Shown: positions 16,788 through 25,059 of the stretch, piece after piece | Layout: the number at the start of each line of letters is the position of its first letter | How positions within the stretch are numbered: position 1 is the stretch's first letter | Assembly: GCA_027451285.1 (NCBI GenBank) | Contig: DAIDJP010000013.1 | Span: forward strand, 62,001 to 126,000 | Origin: Acidimicrobiaceae bacterium | GTDB lineage: Bacteria > Actinomycetota > Acidimicrobiia > Acidimicrobiales > RAAP-2 | Direction of reading: 5' to 3' | Length of the DNA stretch: 64,000 bases | Notes under the pieces: generated by a model | The model's database searches: none | What the model saw: only the letters and a program-made list of their open reading frames with translations | Told to the model about the DNA's origin: nothing | Made by a program: the position numbers and the translations under genes

Positions 16788-17693
16788 CTATCCCCTCGGA
16801 TGGGTGTTGTGGTGGACGTTCTGGAGGCGTGATTTTGACACGTGCGTATAGATCTGGGTCGTCGCCAGGGACTCGTGGCCCAGCAGCTCCTGCACCACAC
16901 GCAGGTCGGCGCCCCCCTCGAGCAGGTGGGTGGCGTAGGTGTGGCGCAGCGCGTGGGGATGGATATGGCCCCGCGCCACCCTCGCGTCGAGGATGCGGCG
17001 CACGTCGCGCGGTCCCAGGCGCCGTCCCCGGCGGTTGTAGAAGAGGGCCTCGGGCGGCGAGTCAGGCCGGGCCACGTCGTCGCGGGCGTCCTCGAGCCAG
17101 AGGCGAACGGCGTGCACCCCGCGTCGGTGAAGGGGGACGATCCTCTCCTTGTTCCCCTTTCCCAGAACGCGCAAGCGCCCGGCGGAGAAGTCGACGCTTC
17201 CCACGTCAAGTCCGCAGAGCTCGCTCACGCGTAGTCCCGCGCCGTAGAGGACTTCGCACACCGCCCGGTCGAGAATCGCCCACTCGTCGTCACCCCAGTC
17301 CTCGTCGAGCAGGCCGTCGAGTTGCTCGCGCACGACGATCGTGGGCAGCTTCGAGGCGGGCCGTGGCGCGCTGAGACGCGCGGCCGGGCTCTCGTGGAGG
17401 TGTCCGCGCTCGACCAGCCAGTCGAAGTACCCGCGCAGACTCGCCCGCCGCCGAGAGATGGACGCCCTCGCGTCGTTGTGCTGGGCTCGACTCGCGAGAT
17501 ACTCGCGCAACAGCCGTCGCGTGACGTCATCAGGGTTGCGCACGCCGCGCTCGCCCGCCCAGGCGAGGAACGCGTCGAGGTCCGAGCGGTAGGCGCGCAC
17601 GGTCGCGGGCGACCGGTCGGCCGCGACCAGCGTGGCGACGTAGCCGTCGCGCCGCCAGGGGTCGGGCTCGACCCTCGTGGAGTGAGCGGGCAC
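16788..17693 (-). CDS. xerC: Tyrosine recombinase XerC-like
   Basis: Site-specific recombinase, probably resolving chromosome dimers at dif with a XerD partner. N-terminal SAM-like core-binding domain (SPATVRAYRSDLDAFLAWAGERG) and C-terminal catalytic domain with all key residues: Arg in GAGLRVSELCGL, Lys in GKGNKERIVPL, HALRHTYATHLL, GHESLATTQIYTHV with the nucleophilic Tyr. 301 residues, typical. No nearby att-like repeats or phage genes, so a housekeeping role is more likely than an integrase. The GTG start lies six bases after a TAGCCT -10 element, so translation is probably leaderless. Confidence 0.88.
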   Translation of the reverse strand: MPAHSTRVEPDPWRRDGYVATLVAADRSPATVRAYRSDLDAFLAWAGERGVRNPDDVTRRLLREYLASRAQHNDARASISRRRASLRGYFDWLVERGHLHESPAARLSAPRPASKLPTIVVREQLDGLLDEDWGDDEWAILDRAVCEVLYGAGLRVSELCGLDVGSVDFSAGRLRVLGKGNKERIVPLHRRGVHAVRLWLEDARDDVARPDSPPEALFYNRRGRRLGPRDVRRILDARVARGHIHPHALRHTYATHLLEGGADLRVVQELLGHESLATTQIYTHVSKSRLQNVHHNTHPRG

Positions 17694-17705
17694 GTGTCTA
17701 GGCTA
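17694..17705 (-). promoter_or_regulatory. Probable leaderless promoter of xerC
   Basis: TAGCCT (17700-17705, minus strand) fits the actinobacterial -10 consensus TANNNT and ends six bases before the GTG start, with no Shine-Dalgarno. No clear -35. Confidence 0.45.
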
Positions 17706-17767
17706 CCCACGGACGCCATTTCTGCGTGGCACGTCGATACAGTTGGTTATCTCGCAAAGGAGTGTTG

Positions 17768-18439
17768 GTGTCGCGCATCTTGATTGTGGAAGACGACGAC
17801 CATATCCGCTCCGCGTTGCGCCTCATGTTCGAAGGTGAGGGCTTCGACGTCGACGACGCGCCGAGCGGCGAGGTCGGGGTGGCGCTCTTTAACCGGATGC
17901 GCTCGGACGTCGCGATCGTGGATCTGATGCTGCCGGGGATCTCGGGCTTTGACACGTGCCAGGCTCTGCGCTCGACGAGCGACGTACCCATCGTGATCGT
18001 CTCGGCGCGCGACGAGACCGCCGACGTCGTGCTCGGCCTCGAGTCCGGAGCGGACGATTACGTCACCAAGCCCTTCGTGCCGGCCGAGTTGCTCGCGCGC
18101 GTGCGCGCCCACCTGCGCCGGCGCCCGACGTCAGCCGGCGCCTTCACCCTGGGACGTCTGCAGGTCATCCCCGACGAGGGCGTGGTCCGCGATCAGGACG
18201 GCACCGAGCTGCACCTCACGTCGACGGAGTTTCGCCTCCTCACCGACCTCGCCTCGGTCAGCGGCAGGGTGCTCTCGCGCGAGGACCTCCTCGAGAGGGT
18301 CTGGGGCTACGACTACTTCGGCGACAGTCGTCTCGTCGACGTGCACATCCGACGGCTGCGGATGAAGATCGAACCCGATCCGGCGAACCCCACGTTCCTG
18401 GTCACCGTGCGAGGCGCCGGATACAAGTTGGTTCTCTAG
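17768..18439 (+). CDS. mtrA: OmpR-family response regulator, MtrA-like
   Basis: Two-component response regulator of 223 residues. Receiver domain with acidic pocket IVEDDD, phospho-acceptor Asp52 in AIVDLMLPG and Lys in VTKPF; winged-helix DNA-binding domain with LTSTEFRLL and DSRLVDVHIRRLRMKIE. The segments VVLGLESGADDY and DPANPTFLVTVRGAGYK closely resemble MtrA. The GTG at 17768-17770 is chosen because AAAGGAG lies five bases upstream. It overlaps the sensor kinase by one base, and the third gene encodes a GerMN lipoprotein, the actinobacterial mtrA-mtrB-lpqB arrangement. In that family the system controls cell-wall and division genes (known). Confidence 0.85.
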   Translation: MSRILIVEDDDHIRSALRLMFEGEGFDVDDAPSGEVGVALFNRMRSDVAIVDLMLPGISGFDTCQALRSTSDVPIVIVSARDETADVVLGLESGADDYVTKPFVPAELLARVRAHLRRRPTSAGAFTLGRLQVIPDEGVVRDQDGTELHLTSTEFRLLTDLASVSGRVLSREDLLERVWGYDYFGDSRLVDVHIRRLRMKIEPDPANPTFLVTVRGAGYKLVL

Positions 18440-19830
18440 TGCATCGGCGCAGCCTTCGACTGCGACTGCTGATCACCTTTGGCGTAGGCGCCCTCCTGCT
18501 GTCGAGTCTGTTCGCCTCGTTGACGTACTTCTCCGTCCAGCGCCTCTTGGTGGACAACCAGCAGCAGACCGATCTACGCGAGTCCTTCGCCAACGCCGCA
18601 CTGGTGCGCTCCACGCTCTACTCCTCCCCGCCGGCGCTCGGGGCCCTGCTCAACTCGATCGAGGCCGCGACCAACTCGAGCGTCTTGGTCCACACTCACC
18701 ACCAGTGGCTCTCCACCAGCCACGGCGCGGCGACGAGTGACGTCTCGGCCGGGATCGTGCGCGCGGTCGACGGCGGCAAGGTGCTGGAACAGACGATTTC
18801 GTCCAACGGACGGCTCATCTTCATCGTGGGGGTGCCCATCCCCGCCGTCGAAACCCAGGTGTTTGAAGTCTTCCAGTTGAACCGCCTCGAACGCTCACTC
18901 CAGTTGCTGGCGCGCTCTCTGACTCTTGGGGCGCTCGCCACGTCGGTCATCGGCGTGGGCGGCGGACTGTGGGTATCGCGGCGCGCGGTGCGTCCGCTGC
19001 TCAACGTCTCCTCAGCCGCGGCCGCGATCGCCGATGGCGAGCTCACGACCCGACTCGTGGTTGGCCAGGCCGACCAGGAGGTCCAACAGCTCACCGAGTC
19101 ATTCAACACGATGGTCTCGCGACTCGTCGCGCGCATGGAGCGCGACGCGCGCTTCGCGAGCGACGTGAGCCACGAGCTGCGCTCGCCGCTGACCACGCTG
19201 ACCACCACGGTGTCGGTTCTCCAGCAGCACCGCAACGAGCTCTCCCCGGTCGGACGCGAGAGCCTGGATCTGCTCGCCGCCGACCTCTCCATCTTCCAAT
19301 CGCTGGTCGACGACCTGCTCGAAATCGCCCGATCCGACGCCGGGAGCCTCGCGCACGTCATCGAGATCGTGCCGGTGGCCGAGCTCGTGCGCCAGAGCGC
19401 CCGCAGCGCCGCCCAACGCCTCGGGATCCCCGAAGTGCCGGTCGAGATCAGTGACGCCGCGCGCGAGTTGAACGTGGGCGTCGACCGGCGCCGCTTCGAA
19501 CGCGTCATGGCCAACCTGCTGGGCAACGCGGCCCACTACGCCGGCGGCGCGACGGCGGTGCGCGTGGACGCCGCGGACTCGCACGTCACGGTCGACGTCG
19601 ACGACGCCGGTCCGGGCGTGCCGATCGACGAACGCGAGTCCATCTTCCAGCGGTTCTTCCGCGGACACGCGGCCCACGACCGCAGCCTCGCCCGAGGCAC
19701 CGGGCTCGGCCTGGCCCTCGTTCGCGACCACGTCGCGGCTTTCGGCGGGACCATCGTGGTGCACGAGAGCCCCGAGGGCGGCGCGCGCTTTCACATCGAG
19801 CTGCCCCGACGCGAGGGGGCCGTCGAATGA
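18439..19830 (+). CDS. mtrB: Sensor histidine kinase, MtrB-like
   Basis: Membrane kinase of 463 residues. First transmembrane helix at about 9-30, extracytoplasmic sensor of about 125 residues, second helix about 158-180, HAMP domain 180-235, HisKA with phospho-acceptor His245 in FASDVSHELRSPL, then HATPase with N box NLLGNAAHYA, DAGPGVP, FQRFFRG and GTGLGLALV. The GTG start overlaps the regulator stop (TAGTG), and its own stop overlaps the lipoprotein start (GTCGAATGA), so the three genes should be translationally coupled. MtrB identity is inferred from partner and context. Confidence 0.85.
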   Translation: MHRRSLRLRLLITFGVGALLLSSLFASLTYFSVQRLLVDNQQQTDLRESFANAALVRSTLYSSPPALGALLNSIEAATNSSVLVHTHHQWLSTSHGAATSDVSAGIVRAVDGGKVLEQTISSNGRLIFIVGVPIPAVETQVFEVFQLNRLERSLQLLARSLTLGALATSVIGVGGGLWVSRRAVRPLLNVSSAAAAIADGELTTRLVVGQADQEVQQLTESFNTMVSRLVARMERDARFASDVSHELRSPLTTLTTTVSVLQQHRNELSPVGRESLDLLAADLSIFQSLVDDLLEIARSDAGSLAHVIEIVPVAELVRQSARSAAQRLGIPEVPVEISDAARELNVGVDRRRFERVMANLLGNAAHYAGGATAVRVDAADSHVTVDVDDAGPGVPIDERESIFQRFFRGHAAHDRSLARGTGLGLALVRDHVAAFGGTIVVHESPEGGARFHIELPRREGAVE

Positions 19831-20402
19831 GACTGCGGCCACTCCTGCTACTGGGCGTGAGTGCCGCGACCTTGGCCGGCTGCACGCTCGTGCCCACCAC
19901 CAACGCCCCCGTGATCATCAGTCCGAAGACCGTGCCCTTCGGCCTGCTCGGCAAGACCATTCCCGGCACCAACAACGGCCGGGTGCGCTTCATCACCCAG
20001 CCCGTGTACATCGTCGACGCAACGGGACATCTCACGGCGTCGAGCCGCATCGTGCCCACCCCGCCTACGCTCGCCTCGGTGCTGCGAGAGCTCGTCATCG
20101 GTCCCACCGACATCGAGACGGCGACGGGATATTCGAGCGCGTTGCCTAGCAACCTCGTGATCCTCCAGGCCAAGGTGAAGAAGGGCATCGGCTACATCGC
20201 CCTCGCCGACCCCCTGTCATCGCTGCCGGTGCGCCAACAGGTTCTCGCCCTAGGTCAGCTCGCCTTGACCGCGAGCGACGTGGGCGCGACCAAGGGAATC
20301 GAGATCACGGTCGGCGGAGTCGCCCAGCCCTCGCTGCTGCCCAACGGCGACACCGCGACGGTGATCACCGCGAGCGACTACCAGAGCCTGCTGAACGGCT
20401 AG
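19827..20402 (+). CDS. GerMN-domain lipoprotein, short LpqB-like
   Basis: Secreted lipoprotein of 191 residues: hydrophobic signal LLLLGVSAATLAGC with lipobox LAGC (Cys at about 19), followed by one GerMN domain (VRFITQPVYIVDATGHLTAS, ASVLRELVIGPT, GIGYIALAD). LpqB of mycobacteria and streptomycetes, the third gene of mtrAB operons, is about three times longer because of a C-terminal beta-propeller; this protein has only the GerMN part. Inferred role: an extracytoplasmic partner that tunes the kinase. Its stop TAG shares the palindrome CTAG with the stop of rsfS on the other strand. Confidence 0.8.
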   Translation: MRLRPLLLLGVSAATLAGCTLVPTTNAPVIISPKTVPFGLLGKTIPGTNNGRVRFITQPVYIVDATGHLTASSRIVPTPPTLASVLRELVIGPTDIETATGYSSALPSNLVILQAKVKKGIGYIALADPLSSLPVRQQVLALGQLALTASDVGATKGIEITVGGVAQPSLLPNGDTATVITASDYQSLLNG

Positions 20403-20731
20403 GTCGTCTGGGGTCGCAAGACGGCCGCGGCGTTCCAGAGGTGCTCGAGGTCGTAGTAGCTGCGCGTCTCCTCGTCGAAGACGTGAACGATGACGTCTCC
20501 GAAGTCCATCGCGACCCACTGACCCTCGGCGAGGCCCTCGACGCGAAGGGGTCGCACCCCCAGGTCGCGCGCGACGACGCGCTCGATCTCCTCGACGATG
20601 GAGCGCACCTGGCGGTCGTTGCGTCCCGCGCAGATGACCAGGACGTCAAAGGAGTTGACCAGCTCGCGCAGGTCCAGCACCACGAGGTCGAGGGCGCTCT
20701 TCTCCTCCGCGCCGGCGCAGGCCGCGTCCAC
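20399..20731 (-). CDS. rsfS: Ribosomal silencing factor RsfS
   Basis: Binds L14 and blocks subunit joining under starvation. Conserved segments: LDLVVLDLRELVNSFDVLVICAG, NDRQVRSIVEEIE, EGLAEGQWVAMDFGDVIVHVF and YYDLEHLW. The first usable standard start is the GTG at 20729-20731 (110 residues), but the frame stays open upstream and encodes LDDFVASL directly before it, resembling part of the usual first helix; no ATG, GTG or TTG occurs there. The true start may be non-standard (CTG near 20788). It follows nadD and a small membrane gene. Confidence 0.88.
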   Translation of the reverse strand: MDAACAGAEEKSALDLVVLDLRELVNSFDVLVICAGRNDRQVRSIVEEIERVVARDLGVRPLRVEGLAEGQWVAMDFGDVIVHVFDEETRSYYDLEHLWNAAAVLRPQTT

Positions 20732-20793
20732 GAGGGAGGCTACGAAGTCATCAAGAGGGCCGCGACCCGGGTCGTCGGCGCGGGTGATCTCGC

Positions 20794-20973
20794 TCAGTGG
20801 GTCACCCCGAGAACGATCACCGCGGCGACGAAGGGAACCGAGAGCGCGAGGGCGCCGGCCGCCATCCAGCGCTGACGGGCCCGGCGCAGGTCGCGACGGC
20901 TACGAGGGGCGCCAGCCAGCGCGGCGAGCCGTGCCGGCTGCGGCTCGCTGTGGTCGAAGAGTCGCACCGCCAT
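20794..20973 (-). CDS. Small single-pass membrane protein
   Basis: A 59-residue reading frame between nadD and rsfS, ATG at 20971-20973, TGA at 20794-20796. The N-terminal half is basic (RSRRDLRRARQRW), followed by one hydrophobic segment (MAAGALALSVPFVAAVIVLG) that ends four residues before the stop: a tail-anchored topology with Arg-rich cytoplasmic side. It lies 12 bases after the nadD stop and fills the gap tightly, which supports coding. In other actinobacteria this interval often holds a LytR-CpsA-Psr or short membrane protein (known). Function unknown. Confidence 0.55.
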   Translation of the reverse strand: MAVRLFDHSEPQPARLAALAGAPRSRRDLRRARQRWMAAGALALSVPFVAAVIVLGVTH

Positions 20974-20985
20974 GTCGACTCGACT

Positions 20986-21555
20986 CTAGCCCCGAAAGCC
21001 TTCGTAGAGGGGCACGACCTTGTCCGGCAGATAGCGCTCGAGCGCGTCACCGTGCTCGGGAATGTCCCGGATGTAGGTCGAAGACAGGTCCACCGGATCC
21101 ATGTCGATGACGTAGCTGTCCCAGCCCTCGGGCAGCACCGTCGGGGCCCCCGGGCGGGGCACCACCCCCACCCTGACCAGGGTGCGCAGGGTCGACGCCT
21201 CGTGCCACGAGTCGATCTGGCTGGTCAGGTCGGCGCCGATGATCAGGTCGACCTCGTCGAACTCCTCGAGCAGCTCGCGCACCGTGTCGATCGTGTAGGA
21301 GGGGCCCTCGCGACGGATCTCGCGGTCCGAGACGGTCACGAGCGCCAAGTCGGCGAAGGCCGCGCGGGCCATCTCCAGGCGCGCCGCGGCGGGCAGCACC
21401 GGTCCCGAGAGTCGCTTCTGGTAGGGGTCGCCGGCGACGGTGACCTCGATCGCGTCGAAGCGATTGGTCGCGGCCGCCGCGTGCAACGCCGCCACGTGAC
21501 CCCGGTGGGGCGGGTCGAAGGTGCCCCCGAAGAGGCCCAGGCGCCGACGTGTCAC
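20986..21555 (-). CDS. nadD: Nicotinate-nucleotide adenylyltransferase
   Basis: Makes deamido-NAD from nicotinate mononucleotide and ATP. The nucleotidyltransferase motif GGTFDPPHRGH is at about residues 10-20 and SSTYIR near the C-terminus replaces the more usual ISST-IR. GADLTSQIDSWHEA is the mid-domain family motif. 189 residues, normal length. GTG start at 21553-21555. It is linked to rsfS as in many bacteria, but separated from obgE-proBA, with which it is often contiguous. Confidence 0.94.
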   Translation of the reverse strand: MTRRRLGLFGGTFDPPHRGHVAALHAAAATNRFDAIEVTVAGDPYQKRLSGPVLPAAARLEMARAAFADLALVTVSDREIRREGPSYTIDTVRELLEEFDEVDLIIGADLTSQIDSWHEASTLRTLVRVGVVPRPGAPTVLPEGWDSYVIDMDPVDLSSTYIRDIPEHGDALERYLPDKVVPLYEGFRG

Positions 21556-21597
21556 GGTTGAAGCCTAATGGCCCGGCCGTGGGCGCTTCGGGCGAGA

Positions 21598-21626
21598 TTG
21601 TCTGGTGGTGGCGAACCTTCTACGCT
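21598..21626 (+). promoter_or_regulatory. Promoter of the DAHP synthase gene
   Basis: -35 TTGTCT (21598-21603), 17-base spacer, -10 TACGCT (21621-21626), then six bases to the ATG at 21633. No Shine-Dalgarno precedes the ATG, so the transcript is probably leaderless. Confidence 0.65.
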
Positions 21627-21632
21627 TGAGTG

Positions 21633-23012
21633 ATGCCGACATCATCCGCGTGGTCCCTGGAGTCGTGGCGCACGCGCAGCGTCGCCCAGAGTCCGGTCTG
21701 GCCCGATGACGAGCATCTGGCGCGCGTGGAGCGCGAGTTGGCGACCAAACCGCCCCTCGTCTTCGCCGGAGAGGCGCGCCGACTCCAAGAGCACCTCGCC
21801 CTCGTCACCCAGGGCAAGGCCTTCCTGCTGCAGGCCGGCGACTGCGCGGAGTCCTTCGACGAGGGCTCGGCCGACTCCATCCGCGACAAGCTGAAGGTCA
21901 TCTTGCAGATGGCGGTGGCCCTGACCTACGCCTCGGGCGTGCCGGTCATCAAGGTCGGGCGCATCGCCGGACAGTTCGCCAAGCCCCGCAGCGCGCCGGT
22001 CGAGATCCACGACGGCGTCTCCCTCGAGGCCTTCCGAGGCCACATCGTCAACTCCGAGGAGTTCACCCCCGAGGCGCGCCGTCCCGACCCCGAGCGCCTC
22101 CTGACCGCGTACCACCAGAGCGTCGCGACGCTGAACCTGCTGCGCGCCTTTACGACCGGCGGCTTCGCCGCGCTCTCGCGCGTGCACGCCTGGAATCAGG
22201 AGTTCGTCGCCAACTCCCTCGAGGGCAAGCGCTACGCGATGATCGCCGACGAGATCGAACGGGCGCTGCAGTTCATGAAGGCCTGCGGAATCGACCTCCA
22301 CGACGACTCGGCGCTGCAGGGCGTGGACTTCTACACCAGCCACGAGGCCCTCATCCTGCCCTACGAGCAGGCTCTCACGCGGCGCGACTCCCTGACCGGC
22401 GACTTCTACGACTGCTCGGCCCACATGCTCTGGATCGGCGACCGCACCCGCGACCTCGAGGGCGCACACGTCGAGTTCCTGCGCGGGGTCGCCAACCCCG
22501 TCGGGGTGAAGGTCGGCCCGCGCGTCGACGCCGACGAGCTACGCCGCCTGGCCGACGTGCTCAATCCGCTCAACACACCTGGTCGTCTCACGCTCATCGC
22601 GCGCATGGGACAGAACCGCGTGGCCGAGTCGCTACCGCCCCTCGTCGAGGCGATGCGCGACGACGGCCGCGACGTGGTGTGGGCGTGCGATCCGATGCAC
22701 GGCAACACCTTCCTCGCTTCGCGCGGCCAGAAGACGCGCCACTTCGACGACATCATGAGCGAGGTCAGCCAGTTCTTCGCCGTGCACCAGGCCCTGGGAA
22801 CCTGGCCGGGCGGTCTGCACGTCGAGTTGACCGGCGACAACGTCACCGAGTGCCTCGGCGGGGGATCACGCCTGGCCGAGGACGATCTCGATCTCAACTA
22901 CACGTCGATCTGCGACCCGCGCCTCAACGCGACCCAGAGCCTCGACCTGGCCTTTCACGTGGCCGAGTTCCTGCGTGACTACGCGAGCGACAGCGGCGCC
23001 ACGTCGTTATAG
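21633..23012 (+). CDS. aroG: 3-deoxy-7-phosphoheptulonate synthase, class II
   Basis: First step of the shikimate pathway: phosphoenolpyruvate plus erythrose 4-phosphate to DAHP. The plant-like class II family is shown by [30 protein letters not shown] (metal-binding Cys), [40 protein letters not shown], and [11 protein letters not shown]. 459 residues, as in Mycobacterium AroG. Start chosen at the ATG immediately downstream of the promoter; a GTG one codon earlier is possible. The last 34 bases overlap the end of the convergent phosphatase gene. Confidence 0.95.
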   Translation: MPTSSAWSLESWRTRSVAQSPVWPDDEHLARVERELATKPPLVFAGEARRLQEHLALVTQGKAFLLQAGDCAESFDEGSADSIRDKLKVILQMAVALTYASGVPVIKVGRIAGQFAKPRSAPVEIHDGVSLEAFRGHIVNSEEFTPEARRPDPERLLTAYHQSVATLNLLRAFTTGGFAALSRVHAWNQEFVANSLEGKRYAMIADEIERALQFMKACGIDLHDDSALQGVDFYTSHEALILPYEQALTRRDSLTGDFYDCSAHMLWIGDRTRDLEGAHVEFLRGVANPVGVKVGPRVDADELRRLADVLNPLNTPGRLTLIARMGQNRVAESLPPLVEAMRDDGRDVVWACDPMHGNTFLASRGQKTRHFDDIMSEVSQFFAVHQALGTWPGGLHVELTGDNVTECLGGGSRLAEDDLDLNYTSICDPRLNATQSLDLAFHVAEFLRDYASDSGATSL

Positions 23013-23653
23013 CGCAGCAGGCGCCGGCGAGTCCCGTCGAACTCGATCTCGGTCAACGAGCAGTGCTCGGTGCGAAGGCCCAGTCTTTCCCGGGGGTCAG
23101 AGCCGTTCAGTATCTTGATCGCCTGCTCGATCACGCCACCGTGGACCACGGCGACCACGCGCTCACCGGGGTGACGAGCGACCAGGGTGGCGATCGCGCG
23201 CGCGCAGCGCTCGTAGAAGTCCAGCCAGCTCTCCCCACCGGGTGAGAACGCGACGTCGGGTTCCACGCTCCAGTCCACCGCCCCGTAGCGCTCCACCAGT
23301 TCGGCCCAGGTGAGCCCGTCGGCCGCGCCGGGGTGCAACTCGCACAGGTCGCAGTCGGCGAGCGCCGCGAGACCGGGCAGCCCCGGGGCGATCACCCGCG
23401 CGGTCTCGATCGAGCGACCCAGGATCGAGGTGTAGAGGGCCGTGGCGTCGTCGAGCTCGCGCGTGGCCGCGAGACGTCGCGCCAGGGCGCCGGCCTGGGC
23501 CCGGCCGAGGTCGGTCAGGCCGCCGTCGCCGAGCGGACCCCCCACGACGCCCTCGGCGTTGCAGCGCGCCTCGCCGTGACGGATCAGGACGAGGCGGGTG
23601 CCCACCGGCGCGCGCCCACGCGTGAAGTAGCCCTCGGCGAAGCCCGACGTCAC
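22979..23653 (-). CDS. Histidine phosphatase family protein
   Basis: Phosphoglycerate-mutase-like phosphatase of 224 residues. The phospho-acceptor motif [12 protein letters not shown], second Arg in [15 protein letters not shown] and the catalytic [14 protein letters not shown] are all intact. Substrate cannot be told from sequence. The GTG at 23651-23653 overlaps the preceding VWA gene by four bases (GTGA), placing it last in the obgE-proB-proA-moxR-VWA operon. Its 3' end overlaps aroG antisense by 34 bases; both reading frames carry conserved sequence up to near their stops. Confidence 0.85.
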   Translation of the reverse strand: MTSGFAEGYFTRGRAPVGTRLVLIRHGEARCNAEGVVGGPLGDGGLTDLGRAQAGALARRLAATRELDDATALYTSILGRSIETARVIAPGLPGLAALADCDLCELHPGAADGLTWAELVERYGAVDWSVEPDVAFSPGGESWLDFYERCARAIATLVARHPGERVVAVVHGGVIEQAIKILNGSDPRERLGLRTEHCSLTEIEFDGTRRRLLRYNDVAPLSLA

Positions 23654-25059
23654 GCAAGCTCTCCAACGAAGGCCTCGAGCTGGCGCAGCGTCCGGCACTC
23701 GACCACCCGATCGCAGTGCGGCGCGTACTGGTTGATGATCGAGTCGCCGCTGTTCCAGTATCCCAGCGGCTCGGGATTGAGCCAGAAGACGGCCCGGGCA
23801 CGGTGGTGCAGGTCGGCGAGGACCTCGGGGTGGGCCTGGTGGTAGTTGTTGCGCGCGTCGCCCAGGATCAGCACGGTCGAGCGACGCGTCACGTCCTTGG
23901 CGTAGCGGTCGTGAAAGACGCTGAAGGCTCGTCCGTAGTCCGAGTGGCCGTCGAAGGCGATCACGTCGGCCTCGGCGTTGATGCGCGCGACCGCGTCGGC
24001 CGGGTCGTCGGCGCCCTCGAAGAGGCGCGTCACCTCGTCGATCCCGTCGACGAAGACGAAGCTGCGCACCTTGGAGAACTGCGAGCTGATCGCGTGCACC
24101 AGGTGCAGGGTGAAGCGAGCGAAGGACGCCACCGAGCCCGAGATGTCGGCGATCACGATGATCTCGGGCTTGTTGGGCCGCGGGGGCTTGAAGCGCAGGT
24201 CGATCGGCACTCCCCCGGTGGAGAGGCTGCGGCGCACCGTGTGACGAAGGTCGACCGGTCCGCGACGACGCCTGCGGCGCCGACGCGCGAGGCGCGTGGC
24301 GAGCTTGCGGCTCAGGGGACGCAGGGCGTGCTCGAGCTGGGCCATCTCCTCGCGATTGGCGTGCATGACGTCGACGTCCTCGGGCAGCGGCTTGCGCACC
24401 GACTTGGCGAGGGCCTGAGATCCGCGGTCCTCGACCAGGCGCTCGCGGATCTCGCGCTCGATCTCGGCCTTGAGCATCTCCACGCGCGCGCGGGCCTCGT
24501 CGCGCGCCAGGCGCTCGGCGAGCTCGCCGGCTTCCCCGACGCTCAAACGGCGCTCAAGGTTCTCCAGGTCGAGGTTGCGCAGCGTGCGGTACAGGTAGTA
24601 CGTGCCGCCCACCGGCCGGCCGGGCTCCATGCCGGCGTAGCGCGTGACGGCCTCGCCGGCGCCGCGTCGCAGTGCGTTCGCGTCACCGTCGCGCAGGGCT
24701 CGAAAGAGCAGTTCGGCCAGCTCCTCGGCCGACATCGTGCTCGACGCGCCGCCCGAGCCGCGCCGCGGGCCGGGGGCGTTGGCTCCCGTCGGGGCGCTCG
24801 TCTCGTCCTCTTGCGGATTGAGCAGCTCTTCCGCGCTGGACCAGCTGCGCATCGAGAAGAAGACATCAAAGGCGGTGTAGAAGACCGGGAGGTGGTCGCC
24901 GTCTTTGACCAGCGTGGCGGCGAGCGCCGCGCGCACCAGCGGCCGGTCGCCCAGGTCGATCGCCTGCATCGCGCGCGCCGCGTCCATGTGCTCGGTCATC
25001 GACACCGGGATGCCGGCGGCGCGCAGCTCGGCGATGAAGTCGCCCAGCAGGTTAAGCAA
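23650..25059 (-). CDS. VWA domain-containing CoxE-like protein
   Basis: 469 residues. N-terminal helical region (MLNLLGDFIAELRAAGIPVSMTE), a middle charged coiled-coil-like part, a run of eight or more Arg near 258-267, then a VWA domain with MIDAS motif DISGS at 305-309 and downstream conserved Thr/Asp (FVDGIDEVTR; ILGDARNN). The layout matches CoxE-type VWA proteins that act with a MoxR ATPase to insert metals or remodel complexes (known); here the partner ATPase is directly upstream, overlapping by eight bases. No CO dehydrogenase genes are nearby, so the client is unknown. The start is a TTG. Confidence 0.85.
   Translation of the reverse strand: MLNLLGDFIAELRAAGIPVSMTEHMDAARAMQAIDLGDRPLVRAALAATLVKDGDHLPVFYTAFDVFFSMRSWSSAEELLNPQEDETSAPTGANAPGPRRGSGGASSTMSAEELAELLFRALRDGDANALRRGAGEAVTRYAGMEPGRPVGGTYYLYRTLRNLDLENLERRLSVGEAGELAERLARDEARARVEMLKAEIEREIRERLVEDRGSQALAKSVRKPLPEDVDVMHANREEMAQLEHALRPLSRKLATRLARRRRRRRRGPVDLRHTVRRSLSTGGVPIDLRFKPPRPNKPEIIVIADISGSVASFARFTLHLVHAISSQFSKVRSFVFVDGIDEVTRLFEGADDPADAVARINAEADVIAFDGHSDYGRAFSVFHDRYAKDVTRRSTVLILGDARNNYHQAHPEVLADLHHRARAVFWLNPEPLGYWNSGDSIINQYAPHCDRVVECRTLRQLEAFVGELA

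Noticed and set aside
16788-17693. Tyrosine recombinase as a sign of an integrated element
   Set aside because: Length and motifs fit housekeeping XerC, there is no adjacent tRNA, att-like repeat or phage gene, and flanks are core genes.
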